NCBI GenBank assembly: GCA_946803715.1
Contig: CAMPET010000001.1
Coordinates: 319,965-383,964, forward strand
Direction: 5' to 3'
Source of the DNA: Beroe ovata
Taxonomy: Eukaryota; Ctenophora; Nuda; Beroida; Beroidae
Length of the DNA stretch: 64,000 nucleotides
The notes under the pieces were generated by a model, which was not told the origin of the DNA, did not search any database, and saw only the letters and a program-made list of their open reading frames with translations. Every line of letters begins with the position of its first letter. The first letter of the stretch is position 1. The position numbers were made by a program, and so were the translations under genes. This document shows positions 31,201 to 43,232 of the stretch, piece after piece.

Positions 31201-34200
31201 TCTGCGTCTCCATGCGGGTCTGTGCGTGCTGAAACTCGCCGGTGAACCCTCTTGTTTCGATCTGATTCCACTGGAACTGTTCCAAGAGGTCGCATGGCTC
31301 ATCCAAGACCCCTGTCCACAAGTGAAGCAGGCCATGCTTAATAAACTCCAGGTAAGACAATCGTCTGATATGGTGTTCAGCACTCCAAATCTGATATCAC
31401 ACTGTGACTTACTATGTGTGAGAGTCACAAATCAATCACCAATTTGCCTGACGAAATACTTTCACTCAACAGAAAGGGTTGACATCGATGAAACTCCCCC
31501 TCGAGTATGTGGCTCTTCTCGCGTTTTACGCCACCGACGTGGGTAAGGAGCGCCGGTCCAAAGCCCGGCAGATCCTCCTAAGAGTCATTCAGTTGAGGAG
31601 AGACTTCATGGTCATGAATTCGAGTGAGTACTGAGCATGGATATGGTTAGAGCAGAAATAAGACAATGGCACCACCATTGCATCCCAATTTGAGCAGAAT
31701 GAGGAGAAGTTTGGGACTCACAAACTCCTTATCTTTTCGCCCCAAATCTATCAAGAAATTAATCAAACCTTTGCTTGCAAATTGTTATCAATTGTAATAT
31801 GTATGAATAACGGTTGTTTCTGACAGGCAACTCAGAGCGGAATCACACGGTACTGCCGGAATACGCACTCCCGACGCTCATTCATCTCCTTGCTCATCAT
31901 CCCAATATGAATATCGAGAGGAAGGACTCGCTCAAGTCATCGCTCGGTAAGATGAATTTTGGGGAAATTCTATAAACTCATTGACTCAATATGGATAGAT
32001 ATTGACTCGATAAATAGATTGAGATGATTCTTGTTAGGAATAGAGAGGATTTTTATGCATATACGTAAACTGAATTCATTGTTCATTATCAAACATCATT
32101 CATTAATCAATGCACTATTCTATAATTCTCACACCACGTTTATGCTGATAAACTGCAAAAACTCCTAAAATAACCGCCGAAACTCCAAATAACGGTGTAC
32201 CGCAAGCAAAAACACCGGAATACTCCATATTCGTCTCCAAAAGTGGGCCACTCACCGCTAAACCGATAAAAGCACCGATATTATATGCCAGATTCATCGC
32301 ATTCATCACCACTGACATCGCATCTTCTCTTGACACCACTCTTTTCAAACACACTGCCGACACTGTCATAGTATTGAGTTGTATTGCCGCGCTGCACACC
32401 AGCAGGGAGTTAAACGATACCGTGGACACCGCTATATCATGACCTATCACTGGTCCAAGACCAACCAAACTCAGTGATACTCCTATAAGTCCGCAAACCA
32501 ACATCACAACCGTCAAAACACTCCATTTCGTTCCCAGAATCCCAAAAACCGCCGCGGAAACGCTATAAACTCCCCCACTAATTCCGAGAAGTAATCCCCC
32601 GAATTTGAGAGACTTGCCGTAAACAGTGGAGTAGAAATGAGTCAGATTTCCCTCTACAAACACCATAGTAGCCCCCGTAAGGGTGAGGGGCATCCACAGA
32701 AAGATCAGAATCTGGTGTGTAAAATGGAGGAGATAGAGAGCTCGGGACCTAGTAGGTCGTTCTGTGGATATGACGTCATTGTTTGATGGAAATCGGGCAG
32801 ATCCGGTATCATTATCATTCGCAGTCTCACTATCTGACTCCCCTCGCGTAACAGTTCCCACCGCACACCAATACACAAGCAACACGACCGTGACGACCAG
32901 CACCATCACCCCCGCGCTGAGCATCGTCTCTGGGAAGCCCAGTTTTTCCCGCACACACGACCCGATGAACGCTCCCGCAGCCTGTCCCGCGGAGCTGAAC
33001 ACTTCGTACAGACATGACGTCATTGTGACGTCATCACCAACAGCTCGTGTCATCATGACACCAGTTCTGTTGAATAGGAGGAAAAGAGCGGTACCGGAGA
33101 CGAATCTAGCGGTGATAGCGGTGATCACGTACCAAGTACCGGTGGTATAGGACGCTGACGGTAGGAAAGAAGCGAATCCGAGACAGCATGGTATTCCTGT
33201 AACGAGCAGGTATATGGGAGTTGGTGTGGAGGAGAGGAGAGGTTGGAGTAGGGAGGATAGGAGGGAGGAGGCAGGCCAAGCGGCGAGGATTAGCTCGGCT
33301 TGTGTGGTGGAGGAGCCGAGTTGGAGAGAGTCTGCCAGGAGGATGGCAAGGGGGAATGTTTGGATAAGTCCTAGGGTGAAGATGGTCAGGGATAGGACTG
33401 AGATTTTGATGATTCGCGGGTGTTTTGATGTGTTGTTTACAGTTTCGGGTAGCAAGGGGTCCCTTTCATTTGCATCGGTCATCATCGATAGAGAAACCCG
33501 ATTAAACGGAACGTACAAAGACAAAACGGAAAATGTGCATTATTTCTGCTTGTACTTTGTATACATATTACTTATCGGATTTCTTCTGCTTATCGAATAA
33601 CAATGAAAAAGGCAGTATTTGATACGGAGAAGCCGTATTTTATTGGATGATGAAACATTCACTTAACTAATAAACATTCAATTAACTGATTAACCATTTC
33701 AGATGTATTGTGGTGGTTTTTGGAGCCGCTGATGCAGAAGAACGACAACTTCCCATTCTTGAAAAAACTGGTCGAGACAGTTAAACAGGCTGTTGACGCT
33801 ATTGATCCCTTCAATGAGACTCTCAACGAACAAATGTGAGTTACACTCCTTTGTTTTCCCATTCTCTCTTTTTTGACGTCCTTTATCTGTCTGCACCCCT
33901 TTTTCATTCTTCACCACTCACTATTTCACCCTAGATACGCTGTTTGCGACCTGGCGTTTGGCGTGATCAACTGCAAGTGTGCCAATGTCAAGTTACCACC
34001 CTTCCCTGGCGAGGTTAAGCTCTCTGCTAAGTTCTTTGCTCCACCCGAGAAATTGGTGAGTGGAATTCAGGTGATTTCGCTTCTGGACTTTTAAACTCAG
34101 GACCTCTTAGGAGGCACCAAACCCCAATTCGTTCCTGCCGTATGAGACCATACTTTCGTGAGAATTAGTTGAGATAATGAGATAAGATACTCTTTCTACT

Positions 34201-37200
34201 ATCGACAATGAGTAGAAAGTCACAACTGTCTCAAAAATTAATAATCGTCATCTGTGATGTCGAGCGCCTGTCAGGCTGAGAGTTGAGTCTGCCAGCATAT
34301 ATCATTCACAGTACATAACGACATTATTACAACTTTGTGACGGATCAAACTCGTCGATCGTTTTCTGACACTCTCTTCCGTTGCCAGCCCTCCTATCAAC
34401 GAGCCGAATTTCCCGCAGGTGCCGAACACGAAGACTTACATCCCGGACAAGTTTGATTTCAACCCGCACAGAGTGCCCGTGGCTGTTGAAATGGATATCG
34501 ATCATCCGACTGTCAAAGCTCGTCACGTTGTGGTGAGTTATATCACGGATTGCAATCACATAGCACGGTTTTGTTATGTTTGATAGCATGAAATTTCAAT
34601 GTCAGCTTGAACTGCAAATTTCATCTTCCATCTTCGCATCACATTTACGATTTGCTATTGTATCGACCTCTTTCTAAGGCTGTCGATGCCCCGATTAACA
34701 AGCGAAGCAAGAAGAAGTTCACCTCCAGAGCTCAGAAGAAACCCAAGCCCCCCTCCGATTCCGAAGACGACGAAGATGAAGACGATAAGGTTGATAGAAT
34801 TTTCTGGATTCAAACCGATATGAATTACCCACAGAATCTGCGACTTTTTCAATTGATATCCGTGATATCATTCTGTAGAAAAGCTAAAACTATATCCCAC
34901 CATCTCCAGGCTGCAGATAACTGGATCGCAGATCTCACCAAGTCTAAACAGAATGACGAAGACACCGTGGAACCCATGGATGTTGACGAAGCTAAAACCG
35001 CGCCCGAGAAGACGAAAGCCGTATACGATTTGGATGCAGCCGTATCTGAAGATGAAGACCCAGACTATGCCCCTGATAAGGAACCCGTCCCGAAAAAGAA
35101 GAGAGGAAGACCGCGAAAAGTGAGAGATCCAAGTGCGGAGAAAATTGTGAAGAAGCGGACAAAGAAACCAACTCCCAAACAGAGAGTTCTGATGGAAGAA
35201 GCCTCGGATCCTGACTACTCGGCTGATGAGATCACCCTGGAGACCCCTGAACTCACAGTACGAACCATGCCGGTGACATCACCAAGTCTCAAAAAGGATG
35301 AGACTCCGAAACAATCGGTCACCAAACCTGAACTCTTCGAGGAACCCGAAATTCCCGTTCACCGTCCAACTCACGACAAACTCGAGCCCCAGAAAGTCAT
35401 GAAGATCAAAATCAACACGAAGGGTCACGATAGCGAGTTTATCCGGAAGTCATTCAACAGCATGTACGACCAACTGATCAAAAACTCATACGATCCCATG
35501 CCGTACTACAAACGGAAATCGCCGTCACCGGAACGGGAATTAAAGCTCCCGGAAAAGCGGCTCACGCTCGTCAGCACGCGTCATCAGAAGAAAATTGGTC
35601 TTGATAAGGTTGATTTGGGTCAATCACCGACTGTATCCATGTTGTCGAGCACTCCTGCTGCGGATGAGAAGAAGAAGAAGAAGTTGAATGATATCCGATC
35701 ATTCCTGACACCTATCCAGAAGTTGGCACCGGTCACCCATCACCGGGTGAAGAAGAGGGTTATCCGGAGACCGGAAACAGAATCAGAGGAGGAAGTAGAA
35801 GGGGAGGAAGAGGAAGAAGTTGAAATTCCGGTCCGAAAAGAGAAACTTTCCGAATCGCAGGATGACGCAGAAGAGTCGCCTGTGAAGGAGAAACCTCATC
35901 TGAAATCGACATCTTCACAAGAAGGGGAAGAAGAGCTTCCCGCAACGGGTGTGCTGACTTCAGACGCAGAAGAGAAAGAGACTCCCCAACTCCCCCCTTC
36001 GACCGGAGACTCCACGGAACCGAACTCTGAAACGGATAAAACGGAGGAAGCACCTAGCAAAGCTGATGAAGAAGTACCGGAAATATCATCACAGTCGGAG
36101 GAAGCGGAGACAAATCCCGCCTTGGTCTCGCAAGAGATCCTCATAAAACTACCCGACACTGCGGAACTGACGCGGTCACCGACGAAGAAAGGTGTTTTCA
36201 AACCGACGATCATTTCGCAAGAAGAATGCGACGAGGCGGAGGGTGTTGAGATTGAAGTGGAGGTTGAGGAGGAGGATGATGATGACGATGGGATTCCTCT
36301 TCTTCCCGTCGGAGAGGATAGCGATGATGACACTGACGAAAACGATGATGACTACCAACTTCCCGTCAAGAAACCCGTCCGGAAGTCGTCGGCTCCGGGA
36401 AAGAGAAGAGGGAGGCCGAGTGTTGGAAAAACAGTGCCGTCTTCAACTCCAGTGAGGAAGACGGCGACAAAGTCACATCCGGTGGCGAATAAGAGCTCTA
36501 CAGGTGAGTCGATAGTGGCAGTTTCACGAATCTAGGTATCAGTTACCTCTACCAGTAATAAGTTGGTAGATTGATAGAAAAAGATGCTAACTTCGTTTTG
36601 AGACTGCCCCCTGGTGTAACATGTCATCTAAATTCTTATCGTCAATCGTCACAGATAAGTCTAACAAACGAGTAGCGCCCCGAAACCCGAAGAAACCGCC
36701 GCCTCAAATTGTGGAAGCTAAAATTATTTCGGAGTTCACTGAAGAAGAGCCATCGTAAGTTACACATGACTTCATTGCACAGCTATTGTGAGCTGTTTAA
36801 CTCCACCTTTTTTGCAAAATATCCTCTCACTCATTTTGTGAGACCTCTAACCATTGTGTTCCAGGTTTACAGTTGAGATCGTATCAGATGACGAGTTTGG
36901 TAGCAGAAAGGCCGACAAGAGGAAAAGAAAAGCAGACAAGGAAAATGATAGGTCAGTTCTTACCTATCCTGTACCTTTCTTTCTTCGTTCTCGAGAGTAA
37001 AGTGAAACGAGATTGAATTTGATTCAATCCTGAAACTAGTTCCTTTCTTAATTTCAGAGAATTTGCCGCTAAGAAGATTGCCAAGAACAAAGCCGGGGGA
37101 AAGATCAATCCAGAAATGAAAGAGATCAAAGACAAAATCGAGGCCAAGGTGAATGCTCTCCCAGAAACCGAAGTGGGAGAAGAAGAGGAAGAGGAAAATG

Positions 37201-37406
37201 ACGTCCCAGATGAACCTAAACCCGAAAATCCTGAAATCGATGATGGTACCCAATTCCTTTCCACTCCCACAAAGTCAGCTGCCAGTCCTGTCGCTTCACC
37301 GGACAAAGATACATCCGCTACGATGGACGACGAAAATGAACCGGAAATTAGGATAAAACCGAGAAAATCTCTCCGACGATCACAGGAATCGAATTCATCG
37401 TCGTGA
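25258..37406 (+). CDS. PDS5: PDS5 sister chromatid cohesion protein
   Basis: PDS5 is a HEAT-repeat protein that binds cohesin and controls its release and maintenance on chromatin. Exons: 25258-25332, 25458-25652, 25787-25960, 26109-26198, 26346-26514, 27041-27173, 27364-27529, 27787-27921, 28120-28281, 29112-29310, 29388-29521, 29631-30030, 30154-30314, 30412-30549, an unclear one ending 30789, 30934-31070, 31183-31351, 31473-31623, 31827-31946, 33703-33835, 33935-34055, 34419-34532, 34679-34789, 34910-36503, 36655-36754, 36865-36951 and 37058-37406 (stop TGA). Family landmarks are VKLFVACCAADVLRIYAPEA, FSDKGSELATQNKQLWNCF, DRLLVERLL, IKALNELLRYQQ and AVCDLAFGVI. The tail is very acidic and carries AT-hooks (KKKRGRPRK, KRRGRPS). 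One exon region (30550-30752) is disturbed by a repeat and an N. Confidence 0.95.
26943..27012. repeat. Tandem CTTCACTGATGATTCATCAGT repeat in a PDS5 intron
   Basis: Three near-identical copies of a 21-bp unit lie just before PDS5 exon 6, whose acceptor is at 27040. They are noncoding. Confidence 0.85.
28780..29111. other. CG-alternating part of a PDS5 intron
   Basis: The end of the 28282-29111 intron changes from AT-rich to rich in CGCGCG runs. An open frame crosses 28795-29076, but it has no recognisable domain and no reason to be read. The acceptor CTTCAG precedes 29112. Confidence 0.4.
30581..30751 (+). repeat. Dispersed repeat beginning CAGGCACGTAG inside PDS5
   Basis: The element starts CAGGCACGTAGCCAG, then a G-run, GAGCGAAGCGAG repeats and GGGGGCGCAGCCCCC-type palindromes, up to the N at 30752. 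A related sequence lies in reverse at about 47950-48092. Upstream coding continues without a stop until the repeat begins, so the repeat either sits in an intron starting at 30550 or interrupts the exon. Confidence 0.75.
32115..33524 (-). CDS. SLC18B1-like MFS transporter, intronless
   Basis: A single uninterrupted frame of 469 residues with about 12 hydrophobic segments, the usual MFS length. The pattern resembles SLC18B1, a vesicular polyamine transporter: a conserved region around the fifth helix (YEVFSSAGQAAGAFIGS), then FYSTVYGKSLKFGGLLLGIS in the second half. The cytosolic N-terminus contains ERDPLL, which fits the [DE]xxxL[LI] signal for lysosomes or endosomes. A hydrophilic, Ser/Asp-rich loop divides the two halves. 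The gene lies antisense inside a PDS5 intron (31947-33702) that is otherwise short of sequence. Its lack of introns among intron-rich neighbours suggests a retrocopy. A second Met ten residues or so in (MMTDANERD) could be the start. Substrate not predicted with confidence. Confidence 0.8.
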   Translation of the reverse strand: MSLYVPFNRVSLSMMTDANERDPLLPETVNNTSKHPRIIKISVLSLTIFTLGLIQTFPLAILLADSLQLGSSTTQAELILAAWPASSLLSSLLQPLLSSTPTPIYLLVTGIPCCLGFASFLPSASYTTGTWYVITAITARFVSGTALFLLFNRTGVMMTRAVGDDVTMTSCLYEVFSSAGQAAGAFIGSCVREKLGFPETMLSAGVMVLVVTVVLLVYWCAVGTVTRGESDSETANDNDTGSARFPSNNDVISTERPTRSRALYLLHFTHQILIFLWMPLTLTGATMVFVEGNLTHFYSTVYGKSLKFGGLLLGISGGVYSVSAAVFGILGTKWSVLTVVMLVCGLIGVSLSLVGLGPVIGHDIAVSTVSFNSLLVCSAAIQLNTMTVSAVCLKRVVSREDAMSVVMNAMNLAYNIGAFIGLAVSGPLLETNMEYSGVFACGTPLFGVSAVILGVFAVYQHKRGVRIIE

Positions 37407-38398
37407 GACTCGGTTTATTGATAATTGACTCGGTTAATTAATTGATAATTATACACCAACTGTCAGAATTGTGTTCGAACTGCGAGACGAAAACACGTAT
37501 CCCGACAGCACTTTAGTTCCTTTCCGTTGTTGTTTTTGTGCGTTCCTCGATTGATGTAATCTGTGTGATAATCCGAGAGTAAGAAACATGATCACTGATC
37601 ATTCTTCATATTTCCGATATTGGTAGAATTTTTAAAAACCGGGTGCAATTTTTATTTTTAACCATTTGAAATATGCAAGACATCTTATATGATGGTCTTA
37701 AAAATCATTGCTTTTTGTGAGATAACTGATTTTTGTGGCCTTTAGAGGATCATCGAATCGACGAAGCCCAAACATCGATTTTCAATCCCTTATATCGAGA
37801 GATACGGTACATCAGCAATAGATATTGATTGCATGTATAACTAAACCATTATATTCGCAAGTTAGACAACATTGAAATGTAAACTTGATGATTTAATATT
37901 TAAATTCATAATACTATGCCTACCCAATCAGATGTTTTCTCTTGACCAGTTCTTCGTGATAGGCATTTCGCGCGCGATGTGGCACTGAACGAACGACTCG
38001 TCGATCGACGACTTATTATAATAGCGCGCGCGCGCTGCGCAAACAGGTTTTGCGCAATTGTTTTTGTATAATTGTCGTCGCGCCTGACGCGAAGTTCAAC
38101 AAATTTGCCAATTTTCGGATATTGTCGCAGGATTCCTGAGAACGTCTTTCGGCAATAAGCCCATTCATTCCATAGCAATAGGATTAAAACTTCGATTCAA
38201 TATTTGGGAATGAATATTAAATGTCGTCACAGTTGAAGTTTCCACGTTAAAATAGTCAAAATAGTATAAAGAATCTGTCGTTTCGCACCAGAAAATTTCA
38301 CAGTTCAATGTTCAGGAAACAAGCCGTAAAAACACGTCCAAAATGTCATCCAAACTGTTGAACAATCATCGATTTGCAACAACTATTTCTGCTCTGCG
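37407..38398. other. Convergent spacer between PDS5 and APC7
   Basis: Both genes end here. The 3' untranslated parts should occupy much of it. Positions 37960-38100 are rich in CGCGCG and form a local island. No gene recognised. Confidence 0.5.
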
Positions 38399-41300
38399 CT
38401 ACGCAGTCAGACTACGTTGAAACTGTGTCAAATCTGAAATAGAAGGATGAGTAGTCCCCAATTTTGACTTGAATAACCGTTTTTGGCAAATGACCAAGGA
38501 ACGACAAGTGTTACTCACATTAATCCAACTAGTTTGAGGCGTTGCTGGCGCAAATTCGTTCTGAAAAGGCGGTGTTTTCAAGAATTAATAAATGTTTAGT
38601 ATTTGGAACGTGACTGCCCACCAAACTTCCTCACCTCTGTATTTTCCAAGTTTTCACCGTGTTCCAACAACTGCAACCCATTCAACGCTCGCACATATGT
38701 TCTATTCAACCTAGGATCAAGCATTGAATCAGGAACTTCAAATCTATTCTTAACCCAAGTGAATTCCGTCTTGAAACTTATAAAAAGAAAAGCTGAAATA
38801 ATAACGTCTCGAAACTGCAATCAGGCACAAAAACACTCACTCTAGAGCAATGTTGAAATGCTGATGCGCCTTGTCAAACTGTCTGATAGCCAGATAGCAC
38901 TCTCCAGCACTTGTGTGGGCTCTGGCACTGGAGTTGCTAATCAGATAAGTCTTCACATGTTCCAACCCTTCTTTAGCCTTTCCTTCCCTTAACAAAGAAT
39001 TGTGAAATTTGTGTTGACTTGCAATATGTTTGTTTTTTATAAAGGAGCAGTAATCTGTAGTCTGTAACTATGACGTCACCAAGCAACAATGACGTGACTA
39101 ACCGAATATAGATGGTTGCTAAGTTACACACTGCCTCTTCTGAAGATGGATCCAGTGACAGAGCTTTCAGATAAAAATCCTGTGAGATTAATCGTCCTCT
39201 TGAACAAGAATAAATTTTCAAGTGAACGAGAAAATCAGCGGTGAAAAACATGGACCATTTATTTCAGAGCGGGTAATTTGAGAATCATTGCTCACTTTCG
39301 CCCGTTCTTTCAGTTTTCCCGGTGCGCCCGACTCGTCAGGATATCTACTCGTAGCATGAGCTATAAGTAGGAAAGTACGTGCCTGCCCTGGACATTGTTT
39401 CACCGATTCTTTGGCGGCGATTACCGCTTCCTTGTACCGCTCAAATCGGAGCAGCGCCATCACCATGCCTGGAGAAGATGGAACAATCAACAATATACTA
39501 AATATCAACAAATTATACTTAGCTTCAAATATTCGTGATGAGTGGTCTCCACAATATGATCTTATTATTTTCCATAAAGTGCAGATATACTATATTCCCA
39601 CAAATGAGACCCGGAAGAGCTTCATTTTCTAGTTTCTACGAACAACAATCCCTCACCCTTGTGCGCCTCGAAACAACTGGACCTCATACTGAGTATTGTT
39701 CTGAATGTGATCATTGCCGAGGTGGTCTTACTGCTCAACATCTCGCTACACCCGCGGGCTATGAGTGCGGGAATGTAGCGCGGCGCGAGTTGACAAGCCC
39801 GCTCCGATAGTGTGGCTGAACGGGCGAAATCTTCCTGTGTGTGGTAAAGGTTGAGGGTGCTGATTGCTAATCGAGGGATAAATCAATCGTCAAATTTTGC
39901 AGCAACTTTCAATCCAGATTTCCAGTAACTCGGAGTCCCCCGACCTCCTCCCCTACCTTCATGAGGGCGAGGTAGCAGTGAGCGATGTAGCTCTCAACCT
40001 TGTTATCCTCCGACAGGTTCTCACAGAACTGTTCCAATCCCCGCTCATTGCCCAGCTGGACGAGGAGACACGCGTATGTGCCCGCACATGACGTCATAGT
40101 CCGCTCCAGGTTGTACGCTTCCTCGAATGTTTGGACTGCCTTCCGATACGCCCCTACCAGCAGTGATGTGTTTTAGAAGGGAGTGTCATTTGGTGGTCTA
40201 AGTAATCTTCGATGCCTCCCCACGCTCATTCAACTTTCTCACTCACCTCACTCACCTCACTCGACACTCACCTCCCTCACTCAACACTTATCTCCCTCAC
40301 TCAACACTCACCTCCCTCACTCGACACTCACCTCCCTCACTCAACACTTATCTCCCTCACTCAACACTCATCTCCCTCACTCGACACTCACCTCCCTCAC
40401 TCGACACTCACCTCCGTATCTCCCTCACCTACTCACCAATGGAATTGTAAGCCGATGCGATCCTAACTAGAACCTGGGCACTAGGTCCGTTAACACTGAG
40501 CAGTCTCTGATACCTCGTGATGGCCCTCGTGCACTCATTACGGGCACTGAACGAGCAAGCCTCAATCCAATCCACGAGCCAATCAAACTTGCCCGTCACG
40601 GAATCAGATGTGAGGCTGGAGATATTTAATGTTTGGAGTCGTAGAAGATTCAAGAATGAAAAGGAGGTTGATTTCAAGAAGCAGCGGATTATGAAAATCG
40701 AACGAGGGGGTGAATCATCGGATCATGAGATGTTGGACTAACTTGATCATCTCTTTGGTGCTCTGCCCTAGCTCCATTAGAGATTCAATGGCTTCCAGGG
40801 CGAGAGGATGCGTTTTGAGGACTTCTTTGAAACAGGAAACGGCTGTCCTTTCAGCTCCTAAATAAAGTCAACAAAAAACTGATGACGGGAATAGTCAATA
40901 GATCTACCCAGGAAACGATTGCAGAATCGGTAATTTTCGGGCTTTTTCTTGATGCTCCACCCCACCTTGTTGTTTGTAGAGGTTACCCAACGCCATGTAG
41001 TATCTGACAGTCCGTGACTTGGGACCGATACATTCCAACACATGGACTGCGTTATCATAGTCACAGAGAGCGTGGTAACACTGGTACATCAACCACCTGA
41101 TGAGGGCAGTGTGGGGGTGAAACCAGCATTATTCAGAAATAAAACTACAATTACAGTTGATCATACTAAATTGTGGACAGAGCTAGAATTGCATCGTAAT
41201 GCTGTGTTTGTTGTAGACAATTCCCAAAACACAGTATTACAATACCATTAATGGGAAACGGTTCATTTCATTGAGTTTTATTGTAGAAGAGAACACGGAA

Positions 41301-41932
41301 TATCGTTTTCAACTTTCAAGTTATCAATTAACCTAATATCACACTCAGTTATAGACTGAGGCTGAGCAGATTTGTCTTTTTCTATGAGCAGAAGCGCTTG
41401 TCGCAACTTTTCCTGTACAGAGATGAAGACGTCAGTCAAAGATAAGGTGGAAACTGTGACACCTTTTATAAATTCAGCAGTTCTGATGGCATCAAAACTC
41501 TTGATTGTCATAAAGAATGACTCGCACTCGATAACTCGATAACTGATCAAGTAGAGATTAATAGTTAAATACGTGATGTCGCTAACAAGGGCCTGGGAGT
41601 ACAGTTTCATCTGTTGGAAGGCAGCTGCAAGATAGAACAGGCTGTTAACTGTAGTAACCTGCTTCTGGGGCAGAACACTACCTGTAAAGAAGAGAATCGA
41701 GGAATTAGCAATAGACAAACTTTAAACTGTTCTTAGATCACGATGAGAATTGGAATCTTGAGACATTCTCAATAACCCAATTTTTGACATGCTCTAAGAA
41801 CAGTGGGGGAAGAGAGAGAGACAAAAAAGTTCTGGACAATGTTTTACCCAGGAGCTCGACACTCCGGTATAAACCGGCTTCATACAGGTTTTGGATGCAA
41901 TCACGATTCGTCTTTACACACAACATACTCAT
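38399..41932 (-). CDS. ANAPC7: Anaphase-promoting complex subunit 7 (TPR protein)
   Basis: APC7 is a TPR scaffold of the APC/C ubiquitin ligase that triggers chromosome separation. Exons: 41848-41932 (MSMLCVKTN), 41587-41681, 41297-41412, 40966-41096, 40743-40857, 40437-40615, 39957-40153, 39657-39859, 39296-39468, 39103-39179, 38841-38987, 38635-38776 and from 38560 to the end. Family landmarks are LYEAGLYRSVELL, YQCYHALCDYDNAVHVLE, ALGNLYKQQG, FKEVLKTHPLALEAIESL, FDWLVDWIEA and the TPR DFYLKALSLDPSSEEAV. The C-terminus is ambiguous. If the intron 38434-38518 is removed, a stop follows at 38428-38430; if it is kept, the frame ends at 38399. The long acidic end of the vertebrate protein is not seen. 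Confidence 0.92.
40243..40430. repeat. CTCACTCGACACTCACCTCC minisatellite in an APC7 intron
   Basis: About nine copies of a 19-20 bp unit in an intron, next to the donor of the APC7 exon 40437-40615. The unit alternates between CTCGACACTCA and CTCAACACTTA variants. Confidence 0.9.
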
Positions 41933-42125
41933 TAGTCATTAAGTCTTGATGAGTTTTGAGTTAGTTTTCAAGTAACAGTAAAGATTTATTATGTCTTGAT
42001 TGATCTGTGAGAACAAAATCAGGTAAGAGGCATTCATTGGAAAATGGAAAAAGTTCAATATCAAATAAACTCATCAGATAAGATAATAAACACGCTACTG
42101 CGTACTAAAAACAAAATCGCTATTG

Positions 42126-43232
42126 CTATGGCTTTTCATTCTCCAATTCAGGATCTTTATGGTTCTGCTTTTCCATTGAACATTTGAAATGATACTTTGC
42201 AAATGTCTGGGCTACCAGGATAGGGAATATCAGCGTGGCCTCACAGTAAACTTTAACTGGATCCTTTGATCCACTCCTGATTTTTCCCCACGACACAGCT
42301 TCATCTGGTGTAGCTCCAGAGTCAGAGCCATCAAACGGCTGAGCAGTGTTAATATAGAGTGTGAAATCAGCCCCATTTCTCATTAGATTAGCATTTGCAA
42401 TGTGATGTTTGATCACACCTCCCCCAAGAATTATCATGCCAGTTTTATTTGCTCCCACAGCAGTTCTATTGATAAGTCTGATGTCCTGCACCAAGTCCAT
42501 GATGAGGCCTGGTTTACTGTAAGAGTGAAAATACATAACATCGCCTACAGCCCCATCTGTAATTGCAGGGCAAAAAACTGGAATGTTATTCTTCCATGCC
42601 CAATAAAGAACACTATCTTCATTGTTTATTATACTTCCCATCAGAGAAATCATTTTACTCGGACTCCATATGATGCCATCTTCAGTTTGCTTATTGTACA
42701 TATCATCAAGGATTGGCATGAGCCATTCTTCAAAGAATTCATAGTTTTTATTAGGAACAATCAAATTGCCAATCCTGTTCAAACCCTTAGATCTTAGGGT
42801 CTTACCATCAAAATCAAAGCTGCCTACCAAATGAGGAGCAAAACATTTCATGATGTCTTCTTCTATAGCTCCACAAGTTGTAACTAAAACATCAACTAAG
42901 TTATTCTTGACAATGAATTTTAAACTCTCACGAACTCCACTACTTATCATATTGCTTGTGAACCCAAGAAATATTGTGCATCCAGAGCTCTGTCTGACAC
43001 CATCAATTCTTTCTCCCTCAAAGGGGCATGATTTAGCAGTTAGCATATCATTAACCATATCAATGGCACAAGAAAAGTTTGTAGCTTGAAATCCAGTTGT
43101 TTTGCAACACTTGAAAAGAGTATCATAGTCAACACTGGGTCCTGAGAAGTCATACCCTTTAACTTCTGGTCCATCAAACAATTCTTCTTTTCCTGGAAAA
43201 ACAGCAGATCTTGCCTTCAAGAGTTCACTCAT
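42126..43232 (-). CDS. DHPS: Deoxyhypusine synthase
   Basis: Transfers the aminobutyl group of spermidine to a lysine of eIF5A, the first step of hypusine formation, using NAD in the cytosol. The single frame has 368 residues, the usual length. Clear motifs: the N-terminal KGYDFSG, FLGFTSNMISSG and VTTCGAIEED in the NAD fold, HHIANANLMRNGADF, TAQPFDGSDSGATPDEAVSW and the active-site lysine in VSWGKI. The start at 43232 is the first Met and gives the expected MSELLKARSAVF N-terminus. There are no introns, unlike most neighbours. It is transcribed in the same direction as APC7, whose start is 194 bp downstream of this stop. Confidence 0.97.
   Translation of the reverse strand: MSELLKARSAVFPGKEELFDGPEVKGYDFSGPSVDYDTLFKCCKTTGFQATNFSCAIDMVNDMLTAKSCPFEGERIDGVRQSSGCTIFLGFTSNMISSGVRESLKFIVKNNLVDVLVTTCGAIEEDIMKCFAPHLVGSFDFDGKTLRSKGLNRIGNLIVPNKNYEFFEEWLMPILDDMYNKQTEDGIIWSPSKMISLMGSIINNEDSVLYWAWKNNIPVFCPAITDGAVGDVMYFHSYSKPGLIMDLVQDIRLINRTAVGANKTGMIILGGGVIKHHIANANLMRNGADFTLYINTAQPFDGSDSGATPDEAVSWGKIRSGSKDPVKVYCEATLIFPILVAQTFAKYHFKCSMEKQNHKDPELENEKP

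Noticed and set aside
35896-36333. Serine-rich minus-strand frame inside PDS5
   Set aside because: It is the antisense of acidic GAA/GAG-rich coding sequence, which lacks stops by composition.
40243-40430. Possible CRISPR array
   Set aside because: The units are adjacent with no unique spacers, and the host is an animal with introns. It is a minisatellite.
40183-40470. Repetitive protein of LTSLTQH units
   Set aside because: It is a translation of an intronic minisatellite in APC7, open in two frames.
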